Below, piece after piece: positions 19,085 through 27,770 of a stretch of DNA of 64,000 nucleotides. A model generated the notes under the pieces. It did not search any database, was not told the DNA's origin, and saw only the letters and a list, made by a program, of their open reading frames with translations. Made by a program: the position numbers and the translations under genes. Source of the stretch: Flavobacterium urumqiense (GTDB lineage Bacteria > Bacteroidota > Bacteroidia > Flavobacteriales > Flavobacteriaceae); assembly GCF_900108015.1 (NCBI RefSeq), contig NZ_FNVP01000013.1:25647-89646 (forward strand), given 5' to 3'. The stretch's first letter is position 1. Each line of letters begins with the position of its first letter.

Positions 19085-19606
19085 GCATATAGTTTCTGTT
19101 GATATTGATTTGTTTACTGATGCCGATATGGCACCATCGATTTTAAGGAGATAAGAAGTTTTCTTGAGAATAAATATTCGTTTTTTAGTTCAAGAAATCT
19201 TAATAATGTTGCGTTTATAACTTATTTTGAAGTGGGAAATTCAAAAGAGGATTTTGTAAAAATAGACTTGTATTATACGGATGATTTTATTTTTGATGCA
19301 GTTTCTAAAGATACTATTAGAATGACTTCTGAAAATGAAATTATTGCAATGAAATTATATATTATTTTGAGGTGCAGCAGAAAAAAATATTTTTGGGACT
19401 TAGATTATTATCTTGATAAAGTAAGTATTGACGAAATGATTTCGTTTAATGAACAGCGGTAACCTTGTAACGATTGCACCAATATTAAAAGTCAATTTGT
19501 AAATTTTGAATTGGCTGATGCTGATTTTGACCCGTTACGTTTACTTAAAAAATCTTGGGAGTTTATAAAATTGGATTTTTTTGAAAGTGTCAATAAAAAT
19601 TCCTAA
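19080..19606 (+). pseudogene. Remnant: AbiEii/AbiGii-type nucleotidyltransferase
   Basis: The plus strand reads I-G-H-I-V-S-V-D-I-D-L-F-T-D-A-D, the nucleotidyltransferase motif of AbiEii toxins. The frame then shifts by one missing base at about 19127 (D-Y-G expected) and continues as G-T-I-D-F-K-E-I-R, N-S-K-E-D-F-V-K-I-D-L-Y-Y-T-D-D-F and I-I-A-M-K-L. A TAA at 19460-19462 replaces a likely TAC in R-Y-P. The same frame then runs on with A-D-F-D-P-L-R-L-L-K to a TAA at 19604-19606. The N-terminal part (G-G-T-A-L-x-L-Q) is missing, and no AbiEi-like antitoxin is nearby. Family members act as toxins in type IV systems; this copy is dead. Confidence 0.75.
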
Positions 19607-19639
19607 TTCCAAAAAAAGGCATTGAAACCCAAATTCCCT

Positions 19640-19720
19640 TAGCCCCGATAGCAGTGAAAATCCTTTTTATTCGCCTTTTTGGAGGATAAAAAGATTGCAA
19701 TGTATAGCGGGAATAGCTCC
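19640..19720 (+). repeat. Structured intergenic element, copy 1
   Basis: The element begins AGCCCCGATAGCAGTGAAAA and ends GATAAAAAGATTGC...ATAGCGGGAATAGCTCC. The outer arms pair (AGC with GCT, CCCG with CGGG). The inner part forms a long hairpin: ATC, a bulged C, TTTTTATTCGCC, a T loop, then GGAGGATAAAAAGAT. A second copy with a different stem sequence lies at 51340-51405 on the minus strand. Copy 1 starts 34 bases after the stop of the AbiEii remnant, on the same strand. I recall similar sequences between genes in other Flavobacterium genomes, but have not checked this. Confidence 0.7.
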
Positions 19721-19914
19721 AGAAAACTGAAGAACTTGACCCCTAAAGTAGCGATTATTCAGCTGTTTGTACAAGTGTGGCACTAATCAAAATAATAGCG
19801 GGTGGTTCAATTTATAAAAAGCTATTTTTGTAAGATTTTTCAATTAAAAATGTATTGTTGATAATTTTTTTAATAAAAACATAATATTTTTAAGATTATT
19901 TTAACAAAAATACA

Positions 19915-19922
19915 TAGGTTTG
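19915..19922 (+). promoter_or_regulatory. -7 promoter box of the TonB receptor gene
   Basis: TAGGTTTG fits TAnnTTTG. It lies only 14 bases before the first possible ATG (19936), so the second ATG (19960) is the better start. Confidence 0.5.
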
Positions 19923-19959
19923 CTATCTTCACTATATGAAATTATCAAAAAAACTATTT

Positions 19960-22578
19960 ATGAGAATTAACCGTTTTGTTTTAGGTGTATTATTTATGTT
20001 AATAATGCCCGCAGTTATGAATGCCCAAACAATCAAAGGGATTGTGACGGACGAGAATGGGCAATCTTTGCCTTATTCTAATGTTATAGATAAAGAAACA
20101 TCCAATGGTGTAACCACGGACGGAAACGGTAATTTTGAAATTAAGGTAAAAGGATTGCCCGCTACATTGACTGCCAAATATGTGGGTTATCAAAATCAAA
20201 ATGTTGAGGTGGCAAATGATACCGCCCCCATTACTTTTAAGCTACTGCCTAATAATAGTTTAGATGAGGTTGTTGTTACAGGAAACAGATCAAAAGTGCG
20301 TAGTGTACTAAATTCTGCTGTTCCGATCGATAAGATTTACTCAGAAGATCTTAAATCTAGCGGTCAGGTTACATTTGATAAAATGTTGGCCTACAAAATC
20401 CCTTCCTTTAATTCTAGCAGTCAGGCTATTTCTGATGCTACAGCCCATTTTGACCCGGCAGATTTGCGTGGTTTAGGACCCAGTCGTACCTTAGTTTTAG
20501 TGAATGGAAAAAGAAAAAATCAAAGTGCATTAGTGTATATCAATGATACTCCTGGAAAAGGTGAGGTAGGAACAGATATGAAAAGTATTCCGTTTTCTGC
20601 AATCGAAAGAGTAGAAGTACTTCGTGATGGAGCGTCTTCTCAATACGGTTCTGATGCTATTGCAGGGGTAGTGAATATTATCCTTAAAAAGCAAACCAAC
20701 TTTACTGAAGTAACTCTTACTTCAGGAGTAACTTCACTGGGAGATGGTTTTAATTTTGGAGCTGATCTAAACTCGGGATTTAAAATTGCTGATAAAGGCT
20801 TTGTAAATTTCAACCTTTCTTATTTGGACCAAAATAAAACCAATAGAGCTGGAAAGCCAGGAAAAGATGATTTGTTTGGGGTAGCTGCAAATGACCCGCA
20901 ATGGGGAGATTGGTTAAGTAGAAATCCTGACTTAGGAATGACTATCGGACAACCAGATTCTAAAATGGGTGCTTTGGTTTTCAATGCTGAATATCCTCTT
21001 TCGGACAAAACAACGCTTTATACTTTTGGAGATATCAATATAAGAAAAGGAACGAGTTTTGCATTATATAGAGCTCCTTATTGGGTTTCAGATCCTAACA
21101 ATTTATTGCACGCAGCTGGTACAACTTATAATGGTTTCCAACCTACATTCAATACAGATGTGTTCGATAATCTAGGAAGTGTTGGGTTAAGATCTACTTT
21201 GTTTGGTTTTAATTCGGATTTCAGTTTTACAGCGGGTTCTAATACGGTTGATTATACTGTAAAAAACTCATTAAACGTTTCTTTGGGGGCTAAAAGTCCA
21301 ACTGAATTTAAAACGGGTGGATATACTTTTAGTCAGTTTGTAGGAAATGCCGATTTTAGCAGAACTTTTGATAAAGTGACTTTCGGTTTTGGTACAGAAA
21401 TAAGAAAAGAGCAATTTGAAGCGAGAGCGGGTCAAGTGGAGTCGTATGTCGGTGGAGGCGCACAATCTTTTCCTGGATTGCAACCGGCAAATGCGTTAAA
21501 AAAAGACCGTAATAACATCGGTGTTTATACTACCTTAGATTATGATGTGAATGAGGCTTTCTTGATAGGAGGATCTTTACGATATGAGAACTATTCTGAT
21601 TTTGGTGATAATTTTTCTTGGAAAGTAAATTCTCGTTACAAACTGAATAACGATATTGCCGTTCGTGCTTCTTACAGCACTGGATTTAGAGCTCCTGCAT
21701 TGCACCAGATTTATTTGAGTAATATTCAAACGCTTGTATCTGGAGGTACAATTTCTAATCAAGGGACTTTTAACAATGTAGATCCTGCGGTTATAGGACT
21801 TGGAGTTCCTCAATTGCATGCGGAGAAATCTCAAAATATATCGACAGGGATTACTTTTAGATCAGGTGCTAATTTTTCTGCTTCGGTTGATTTCTACCAG
21901 ATCAAAGTAAAAGACCGTGTTTTGTTTTCTGGGGCGATTGAATTTGATGGCGATAACAAAACAACTAACCCGGTTGAACAAGTATTAATTGACAATGATA
22001 TAACAAGTATGAAGTTTTTTATCAATGCAGTTAATACAATAACCAAAGGTGTTGATGTTGTTTTGAACTACAAAAATCTAGCGGTTGGAAATGGGAAACT
22101 AGGATTTAGTTTGGCATCTAATATTTCTAATACTAAAATTGATGGGCAAATTGCTACGCCCGCTATTTTAAAAGCAAATGGGTATGATATTTTTAACCGT
22201 AAAGAGCAAGGCAGAATATTAAATGCGAGACCTAATACAAAAGTATTGTTAGGAGCTAATTATGATATTAATAAAATGAGTGTTATTTTTAACAATACTT
22301 ATTTTGGTGAAGTTACTTGGCAACATGCTACTGATGTTGCAAAAGATCAAACTTTTGCTGGAAAAGTGATTACAGATTTAGGTCTTTCTTATAAATTTAC
22401 AAATACTATATCTGCCAATGTGATGGTAAACAACTTACTAAATGTCTACCCTGACAAATTAGATACTAAAGGAGATGTTGTTACTGATTTGGGAGGTCGT
22501 TTTAAATACGCATGGGAAGTAAACCAATTTGGTTTTAGCGGTACCACATTTACAGCGGGATTAAACTTTAAATTTTAA
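19960..22578 (+). CDS. TonB-dependent outer membrane receptor
   Basis: The protein is 872 residues from the ATG at 19960, which follows a TAGGTTTG box and gives a good signal peptide (M-R-I-N-R-F-V-L-G-V-L-F ... N-A-Q). A start at 19936 would add eight residues. After the signal come a carboxypeptidase-regulatory-like domain (about 25-105, G-I-V-T-D-E-N-G), the TonB-box region (L-D-E-V-V-V-T-G), a plug domain (about 125-245, with R-V-E-V-L-R-D-G-A-S-S-Q-Y-G-S-D-A-I-A-G-V) and a 22-strand-type barrel. No SusD follows, so it is a classical siderophore, vitamin or small-molecule receptor rather than part of a Sus pair. The ligand is unknown. It has its own terminator. Confidence 0.92.
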   Translation: MRINRFVLGVLFMLIMPAVMNAQTIKGIVTDENGQSLPYSNVIDKETSNGVTTDGNGNFEIKVKGLPATLTAKYVGYQNQNVEVANDTAPITFKLLPNNSLDEVVVTGNRSKVRSVLNSAVPIDKIYSEDLKSSGQVTFDKMLAYKIPSFNSSSQAISDATAHFDPADLRGLGPSRTLVLVNGKRKNQSALVYINDTPGKGEVGTDMKSIPFSAIERVEVLRDGASSQYGSDAIAGVVNIILKKQTNFTEVTLTSGVTSLGDGFNFGADLNSGFKIADKGFVNFNLSYLDQNKTNRAGKPGKDDLFGVAANDPQWGDWLSRNPDLGMTIGQPDSKMGALVFNAEYPLSDKTTLYTFGDINIRKGTSFALYRAPYWVSDPNNLLHAAGTTYNGFQPTFNTDVFDNLGSVGLRSTLFGFNSDFSFTAGSNTVDYTVKNSLNVSLGAKSPTEFKTGGYTFSQFVGNADFSRTFDKVTFGFGTEIRKEQFEARAGQVESYVGGGAQSFPGLQPANALKKDRNNIGVYTTLDYDVNEAFLIGGSLRYENYSDFGDNFSWKVNSRYKLNNDIAVRASYSTGFRAPALHQIYLSNIQTLVSGGTISNQGTFNNVDPAVIGLGVPQLHAEKSQNISTGITFRSGANFSASVDFYQIKVKDRVLFSGAIEFDGDNKTTNPVEQVLIDNDITSMKFFINAVNTITKGVDVVLNYKNLAVGNGKLGFSLASNISNTKIDGQIATPAILKANGYDIFNRKEQGRILNARPNTKVLLGANYDINKMSVIFNNTYFGEVTWQHATDVAKDQTFAGKVITDLGLSYKFTNTISANVMVNNLLNVYPDKLDTKGDVVTDLGGRFKYAWEVNQFGFSGTTFTAGLNFKF

Positions 22579-22601
22579 AGGAGAATTATAGGACAATTAT
22601 T

Positions 22602-22628
22602 AAAACGGGATTTATTCCCGTTTTTTTA
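22602..22628 (+). terminator. Terminator of the TonB receptor gene
   Basis: AAACGGGA pairs with TCCCGTTT around a four-base loop and is followed by a T run, 24 bases after the stop codon. Confidence 0.85.
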
Positions 22629-22727
22629 TGTAAATATTTTTTTGAAGGGACACAATTTAATAGGATTATCCGTAATGGAGGTCAAATAAGTTTTTAAATA
22701 ATAAATTTGAATTAATATCATAAAGAA

Positions 22728-22755
22728 ATATAAGTTCCGAGAAGCGAACTTATAT
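22728..22755. repeat. 10-bp perfect inverted repeat
   Basis: ATATAAGTTC and GAACTTATAT flank an eight-base loop. There is no T run, so it is unlikely to be a terminator. It lies inside the 508-bp gap (22579-23086) ahead of dnaK, which holds no gene. Confidence 0.6.
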
Positions 22756-22954
22756 CTCTTATATGGTAAAAAAAACGTTCCATTATTTCGATATGAATTC
22801 TATTTACTTTGTATATAAGTTTGGGTCCGTGCTATGACAGTCATACATTGTAAAAACGAATTTAAATCATTGTTTTCTTGTGTTTGTGACTTTGCTCTCA
22901 AAAGGAATGCTGTTTTGTTTTATAGAAGTAATGACAGCATGCCTAAAATGTCAT

Positions 22955-22997
22955 ATTGTCAGATTAATTTACGACAATTTTAACAAAAACTGACAAT
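22955..22997. promoter_or_regulatory. Inverted repeat upstream of dnaK, possible activator site
   Basis: ATTGTCAG (22955-22962) and CTGACAAT (22990-22997) are perfect inverted repeats. A further TGTCA lies at 22949-22953. They sit just upstream of a sigma-54-like promoter, the usual place for an enhancer-binding protein site. Confidence 0.5.
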
Positions 22998-23016
22998 TTA
23001 CTGGACCCTTTTGCAT

Positions 23017-23032
23017 TGGCATAATGATTGAC
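23017..23032 (+). promoter_or_regulatory. Sigma-54-like -24/-12 promoter of dnaK
   Basis: TGGCAT (23017-23022) and TTGAC (23028-23032) match the -24 and -12 elements TGGCAC and TTGC. The first G of each element is exactly 12 bases apart, as required. The -12 element has TTGA instead of TTGC. Transcription would start near 23043, giving a leader of about 44 bases. Confidence 0.5.
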
Positions 23033-23086
23033 TTAAGCACCATGAGCCGTTAAAATAAGTATACATTATAATTAAATATAAATAAA

Positions 23087-24973
23087 ATGGGTAAAATAAT
23101 CGGAATTGATTTAGGTACGACAAACTCTTGTGTTTCTGTAATGGAAGGTAATGAAGCAGTTGTTATTCCTAACGCAGAAGGAAAAAGAACAACACCATCT
23201 ATCATCGCTTTTGTTGAAGGTGGAGAAATTAAAGTAGGGGATCCTGCGAAGAGACAAGCGGTAACTAATCCAACTAAGACTATTGCTTCTATCAAACGTT
23301 TTATGGGTCATTCTTTTTCAGAAGTTTCGGCTGAAGCAAAAAGAGTTTCTTACAAAGTAGTAAAAGGGGACAACAATACACCACGTGTTGATATTGATGG
23401 ACGTTTATACTCTGCACAAGAATTGTCAGCTATGACACTTCAAAAAATGAAAAAAACTGCTGAAGACTATTTAGGTCAAACAGTTACTGAAGCAGTTATT
23501 ACTGTTCCTGCTTACTTTAATGATGCACAACGTCAGGCTACAAAAGAAGCTGGTGAAATTGCAGGTCTTAAAGTAATGCGTATTATCAACGAACCAACAG
23601 CAGCAGCGCTTGCTTACGGTCTTGATAAAAAAGGTAAAGATCAAAAAATTGCTGTTTACGATTTAGGTGGAGGTACATTTGATATTTCTGTTCTTGAATT
23701 AGGAGACGGAGTTTTTGAAGTATTGTCTACAAACGGAGATACTCACTTAGGTGGGGATGATTTTGACCACGAAATTATTGACTGGTTAGCTGCTGAATTT
23801 TTGACTGAAGAAGGTATTGATTTACGTTTAGATCCAATGTCTTTGCAACGTTTGAAAGAAGCTGCTGAGAAAGCAAAAATTGAATTGTCTTCTTCTGCTG
23901 AAACTGAAATTAACTTACCTTATGTAACTGCTACAGCTTCAGGACCAAAACACTTAGTTAAAAAATTAACTAGAGCACAATTTGAAAAATTAACTGATTC
24001 TTTAGTAAAACGTTCAATGGCACCAGTTGCTAAAGCGCTTAAAGATGCAGGTTTAACTGTTTCTGATATTGACGAAGTTATCTTGGTTGGAGGTTCTACT
24101 CGTATGCCAAGAATTGCTGAAGAAGTGGAGAAATTCTTTGGTAAAAAAGCGTCTAAAGGAGTTAACCCTGATGAGGTTGTTGCAATTGGAGCAGCTATTC
24201 AAGGTGGAGTTCTTTCTGGAGATGTAAAAGATGTATTGTTACTTGACGTTACTCCTTTATCTTTAGGTATCGAAACTATGGGTGGTGTTATGACAACTCT
24301 TATTGAGCCTAACACAACTATTCCAACTAAAAAATCTCAGGTTTTCTCTACTGCTGCAGATTCTCAACCAACAGTTGAAATCCACGTTTTACAAGGAGCT
24401 AGAGCAATGGCTGCTGATAACAAAACTATCGGTCGTTTCCATTTAGATGGTATTCCACCAGCACCAAGAGGAGTTCCACAAATTGAAGTAACTTTTGATA
24501 TTGATGCTAATGGTATCATTAAAGTTTCGGCAACTGATAAAGGAACTGGTAAATCTCATGATATTCGTATCGAAGCTTCTTCTGGATTAACAGCTGAAGA
24601 AATCGAAAGAATGAAAAAAGATGCAGAAGCTAATGCTGATGCTGACAAAATTGCAAGAGAAAGAGCTGAAAAATTGAACGAGGCGGATGGAATGATCTTC
24701 CAAACTGAAACTCAATTGAAAGAATTAGGTTCTAAATTATCTGATGAAAACAAAGTTGCTGTAGAATATGCATTAACTGAATTGAGAATGGCGCACCAAT
24801 CTCAAGACATTCCTGCAATTCAAACGGCTCTTGACAACATCAACGCAGCTTGGAAAAAAGCAACTGAAGCGATGTATGCTCAAGGAGAACAAGGTCAAGG
24901 TGAAGCACAACCTCAAGGGGATGCTGCTCAAGGAGACAATGTTGAAGACGTTGAATTTGAAGAAGTAAAATAA
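23087..24973 (+). CDS. dnaK: Molecular chaperone DnaK (Hsp70)
   Basis: At 628 residues it has normal DnaK length. It starts [16 protein letters not shown] (phosphate 1 motif). The phosphate 2 signature [12 protein letters not shown] is near 192, and [12 protein letters not shown] near 335. The substrate-binding domain follows the linker [13 protein letters not shown] (about 385), and the chain ends with the acidic tail [10 protein letters not shown]. It folds and protects proteins in the cytoplasm, with DnaJ and GrpE as partners; neither is encoded in the window. The upstream region carries a sigma-54-like promoter and an inverted repeat. Codon use looks more biased than its neighbours, as expected for high expression. 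Confidence 0.98.
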   Translation: MGKIIGIDLGTTNSCVSVMEGNEAVVIPNAEGKRTTPSIIAFVEGGEIKVGDPAKRQAVTNPTKTIASIKRFMGHSFSEVSAEAKRVSYKVVKGDNNTPRVDIDGRLYSAQELSAMTLQKMKKTAEDYLGQTVTEAVITVPAYFNDAQRQATKEAGEIAGLKVMRIINEPTAAALAYGLDKKGKDQKIAVYDLGGGTFDISVLELGDGVFEVLSTNGDTHLGGDDFDHEIIDWLAAEFLTEEGIDLRLDPMSLQRLKEAAEKAKIELSSSAETEINLPYVTATASGPKHLVKKLTRAQFEKLTDSLVKRSMAPVAKALKDAGLTVSDIDEVILVGGSTRMPRIAEEVEKFFGKKASKGVNPDEVVAIGAAIQGGVLSGDVKDVLLLDVTPLSLGIETMGGVMTTLIEPNTTIPTKKSQVFSTAADSQPTVEIHVLQGARAMAADNKTIGRFHLDGIPPAPRGVPQIEVTFDIDANGIIKVSATDKGTGKSHDIRIEASSGLTAEEIERMKKDAEANADADKIARERAEKLNEADGMIFQTETQLKELGSKLSDENKVAVEYALTELRMAHQSQDIPAIQTALDNINAAWKKATEAMYAQGEQGQGEAQPQGDAAQGDNVEDVEFEEVK

Positions 24974-25020
24974 TAATTTCCTTAGAGACACGATTTATGT
25001 CGTCTTTACTGTTGATTTAG

Positions 25021-25054
25021 AAAACCGTTTGCCTTTGGTGAACGGTTTTTTTTA
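25021..25054 (+). terminator. Terminator of dnaK
   Basis: AAAACCGTT pairs with AACGGTTTT around a 12-base loop, followed by T residues, 48 bases after the dnaK stop. Confidence 0.85.
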
Positions 25055-25071
25055 TTGTTATTAATTCCGAT

Positions 25072-25965
25072 TCAGTCTTGTTTTTTGCCACTAAACATTT
25101 TTGTAATAACTAAGGCATGGGGAAATGTTATGGCAGCAAGAAAGGAAAAAAATAACGCATTGAATAATTGTTCCTGCTTAAATACATAATAAAGAACTGA
25201 AATTCCCAATATGGATATTCCCCAATATAAAACTGCCGACCTGCAATAGGTAACAAAAAGCGGGAAGGAGTAATTTCCATGAAGGAATTTTATTTGATCA
25301 ATTATTGAGGGTATACTATGCCATAAAACGAAGTATAATGCAAATCCCCATATTAAACTTGAGGATTTGAAAATAATAATAAATAGCAGTAAATAAAATG
25401 TTTCTGTTAAAAGTTGTTTTCTTGCTATTTCAAATTTCCAATACAAATAAGTCCCTAATATTGTTAAAATAACACTAATTATTTTCAGAACTGTTGCAAT
25501 ATAATGGATATCAATTGAAATTTTTATTATCTGAAATACAATGTTCTGGACTTCATTAACATGAAAGGCAAATAGGAGAAACAAGATGGTTGCACCATAG
25601 AAAAATTGAAATAGTATTGTAAACCATTTTGACACTAGCTGCTTTAAATTCTGCCATTGCTGTTCTCCAAAATGATATGCGCTTACAATAAGAAATAGTA
25701 ATAATGCTAACCAAGGTATTAAATAAAATAAAAGTGCACCAACCAAAACTACAAGTAAATAATAAGCTATTATTTTAAAGTAAGGAATCACCTGTTTTCT
25801 AGTGCTGATATTTTCGATTAGCAATAGATCATTTGCCCCATGTAAAATTCCAAAGGAAAATATCAATAAAAATCCAATGATAATTTGAACTTGATGTGAA
25901 AAAAAAGAATCAATCCATAATCCAAAAAAGCTAACTACAATTGCGATATTCAAATATTTTGACAT
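25072..25965 (-). CDS. blh: Brp/Blh-family beta-carotene 15,15'-dioxygenase
   Basis: This 297-residue polytopic membrane protein has about eight hydrophobic segments. Family motifs are F-G-I-L-H-G-A-N-D-L-L-L near residue 40 and S-A-Y-H-F-G-E-Q-Q-W near 98, whose histidines are candidate iron ligands, then L-W-H-S-I-P-S near 213. Brp/Blh proteins split beta-carotene into two molecules of retinal. The gene is divergent from the rhodopsin gene with only 110 bases between them, the classic pairing of a retinal supplier with its opsin. No carotenoid synthesis (crt) genes are in the window, so beta-carotene must come from another locus. Confidence 0.9.
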   Translation of the reverse strand: MSKYLNIAIVVSFFGLWIDSFFSHQVQIIIGFLLIFSFGILHGANDLLLIENISTRKQVIPYFKIIAYYLLVVLVGALLFYLIPWLALLLFLIVSAYHFGEQQWQNLKQLVSKWFTILFQFFYGATILFLLFAFHVNEVQNIVFQIIKISIDIHYIATVLKIISVILTILGTYLYWKFEIARKQLLTETFYLLLFIIIFKSSSLIWGFALYFVLWHSIPSIIDQIKFLHGNYSFPLFVTYCRSAVLYWGISILGISVLYYVFKQEQLFNALFFSFLAAITFPHALVITKMFSGKKQD

Positions 25966-26036
25966 TAAATTTATATTTTGTTTAAAATTAATACAAAAAA
26001 AATAAACAAAACGTATTTTTATTATTTAACTTTTCA

Positions 26037-26044
26037 TATATTTG
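26037..26044 (+). promoter_or_regulatory. -7 promoter box of the rhodopsin gene
   Basis: TATATTTG fits TAnnTTTG and ends 31 bases before the rhodopsin ATG. No clear -33 TTG was seen. Confidence 0.5.
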
Positions 26045-26075
26045 AATTAACAAATTCACTTAACCTCAATTATTT

Positions 26076-26804
26076 ATGACAAACTTTATGTTTATTCCAG
26101 GATTAGTTGCAAGATTATCTCCTACTGATTATGTAGGATTTACCTTTTTTGTTGGCTGCATGGCTATGATGGCTGCGTCGGCTTTTTTCTTTTTATCATT
26201 AAATCAATTTGATAAAAAATGGCGAACTTCAGTATTAGTTTCAGGTTTAATTACTTTCATTGCTGCTGTACATTATTTTTACATGAGAGATTATTGGGCT
26301 ACGTTCCAGGAATCGCCTACATTTTTTCGTTATGTCGATTGGACGTTAACAGTTCCGTTGATGTGTGTTGAGTTTTTCTTAATTTTGAAAGTTGCTGGTG
26401 CCAAGCAATCATTGATGTGGAAAATGATAATTTTATCATTAGTGATGCTCCTTACAGGCTATTTCGGAGAAGCAGTAGATCGTCCTAATGCATGGATATG
26501 GGGATTAATCTCAGGTATCGCTTACTTTGTGATTGTTTATGAAATCTGGCTTGGTAATGCTTCTAAATTAGCCGCCGCAGCAGGTGGAAATGTTTTGGCT
26601 GCCCATAAAATATTATGTTGGTTTGTACTAGTTGGATGGTCAATTTATCCATTGGGATATATGTTAGGAACTGACGGTTGGTACAACGGTATACATGGTT
26701 TAGGACTTAATATTGATGTTGTGTACAATATTGCGGATGCCATTAATAAAATTGGATTTGGACTTGTAGTTTACAATTTAGCTTTAAAATCACAAACCAC
26801 TTAA
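26076..26804 (+). CDS. Proteorhodopsin, light-driven proton pump
   Basis: This 242-residue protein has seven membrane helices. Helix C reads R-Y-V-D-W-T-L-T-V-P-L-M-C-V-E. D88 matches the proton acceptor D97 of proteorhodopsin, T92 matches T101 and E99 matches the proton donor E108, which is the D-T-E motif of outward proton pumps. M96 occupies the spectral tuning site (105), so green-light absorption is expected. H66 corresponds to H75. Helix G has N-I-A-D-A-I-N-K, with D221 and the retinal Schiff-base lysine K225. It sits in the inner membrane and gives light-driven proton motive force. The gene is divergent from blh, and a terminator follows. Confidence 0.97.
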   Translation: MTNFMFIPGLVARLSPTDYVGFTFFVGCMAMMAASAFFFLSLNQFDKKWRTSVLVSGLITFIAAVHYFYMRDYWATFQESPTFFRYVDWTLTVPLMCVEFFLILKVAGAKQSLMWKMIILSLVMLLTGYFGEAVDRPNAWIWGLISGIAYFVIVYEIWLGNASKLAAAAGGNVLAAHKILCWFVLVGWSIYPLGYMLGTDGWYNGIHGLGLNIDVVYNIADAINKIGFGLVVYNLALKSQTT

Positions 26805-26824
26805 TTTTAATTTCCTTTGTTTTT

Positions 26825-26858
26825 AAAAACCGAACTTGTGATAGCTCGGTTTTTTTAT
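26825..26858 (+). terminator. Terminator of the rhodopsin gene
   Basis: AAAACCGA and TCGGTTTT form the stem, followed by a T run, about 20 bases after the stop. Confidence 0.8.
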
Positions 26859-26946
26859 GGAATTTATTTTTTGTTTAAAAAGAGATGAGCTCCTTTTGTA
26901 TGAAATATTATTGTACTTTTCAATACATTTAAAATCGAAAGCAACT

Positions 26947-27549
26947 ATGAAAAAAACAATCTTACTTCTTGTCCTGTCATCTTTTAGTACTGTTATTTTC
27001 AGCCAAAGCAATAAAGCAGTAAAAAAAACAGGATCTGCATCTATTTTTGCGAAATCAGATAATGTTTTGGCAGAAATGAGTAAGAATAAATTTTATTTGT
27101 TAGTCACCAATAAAGGAGCCAAGAAAGACACGATTTTAATGAAAAGTTTTGAGGTAGATAAATTGCCTTTAGAATGCAAAATTGAACCCTTTACCACCAA
27201 GGGAATTACTTTGCATAAAATAACTTGGCTAGAAAAAAAGACCATGCAAACTAAATTAAAAACGGAGGCTGCTGTAACTACCGTTTCTGTAATTTGTGAT
27301 ATAGCTTCAAAAATAAAACTGCTGACCAATGAACAAATTACTACAAAAATAACTGAAGTACACTTTTTAGATGATAAGCAAACTGTTTCTGAAACAATAG
27401 ACCGAATTAGAAATGAAGGTTTTGAATGTATAGTAAATAAACAAGGAGATGTGGTATTGAAAAATAAAGCAAAGGAAAATAAAATGATTTATGTTCCGGC
27501 GGATAAAAAATTTGTATTAACTTCTGCCGGATCATCGAAGAAGAAATAA
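26947..27549 (+). CDS. Secreted protein of unknown function
   Basis: The frame is open from 26857, but the ATG at 26947 starts a typical signal peptide (M-K-K-T-I-L-L-L-V-L-S-S-F-S-T-V-I-F-S-Q); the earlier part overlaps the terminator of the rhodopsin gene. The product is 200 residues, lysine-rich and mostly polar. Notable segments are T-A-A-V-T-T-V-S-V-I-C-D-I-A-S and the end A-D-K-K-F-V-L-T-S-A-G-S-S-K-K-K. I do not recognise a family. It stands alone, with a terminator at 27574-27612. Confidence 0.75.
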   Translation: MKKTILLLVLSSFSTVIFSQSNKAVKKTGSASIFAKSDNVLAEMSKNKFYLLVTNKGAKKDTILMKSFEVDKLPLECKIEPFTTKGITLHKITWLEKKTMQTKLKTEAAVTTVSVICDIASKIKLLTNEQITTKITEVHFLDDKQTVSETIDRIRNEGFECIVNKQGDVVLKNKAKENKMIYVPADKKFVLTSAGSSKKK

Positions 27550-27573
27550 CTAATTTAGTTTTTAAATAAAAGT

Positions 27574-27612
27574 AAGCCCGACCCGTTTCAAAAAGGAGTC
27601 GGGTTTTGTTTT
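27574..27612 (+). terminator. Terminator of the secreted-protein gene
   Basis: AGCCCGAC pairs with GTCGGGTT around a 16-base loop and runs into T residues. Confidence 0.75.
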
Positions 27613-27681
27613 TATATAGAAATAAATGTTTTTAATAAGTCTTAAATGATTAATCTCATATTAAGAATTATTATTTCTGAT

Positions 27682-27689
27682 TATCTTTG
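27682..27689 (+). promoter_or_regulatory. Candidate -7 promoter box for corA
   Basis: TATCTTTG fits TAnnTTTG, 81 bases ahead of the corA start. No clear -33 element was seen. Confidence 0.4.
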
Positions 27690-27770
27690 TTTTTTATGAA
27701 TGTCAAATTCCATAAGTAGCCATTCATTTATAAAAGATTTTCGTACTATTACCAGATAAAAAAATTTTGG

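Larger units (their letters stand above)
19607..19935. other. Non-coding gap, 329 bp
   Basis: No supported gene. It contains the structured element at 19640-19720 and, at its right end, the -7 box of the TonB receptor gene (19915-19922). Confidence 0.6.

Noticed and set aside
19232..19462. Short ORF as an independent 76-residue gene
   Set aside because: Similarity to the AbiEii family continues upstream and downstream of it, past a frameshift and a nonsense codon, so it is part of a pseudogene.
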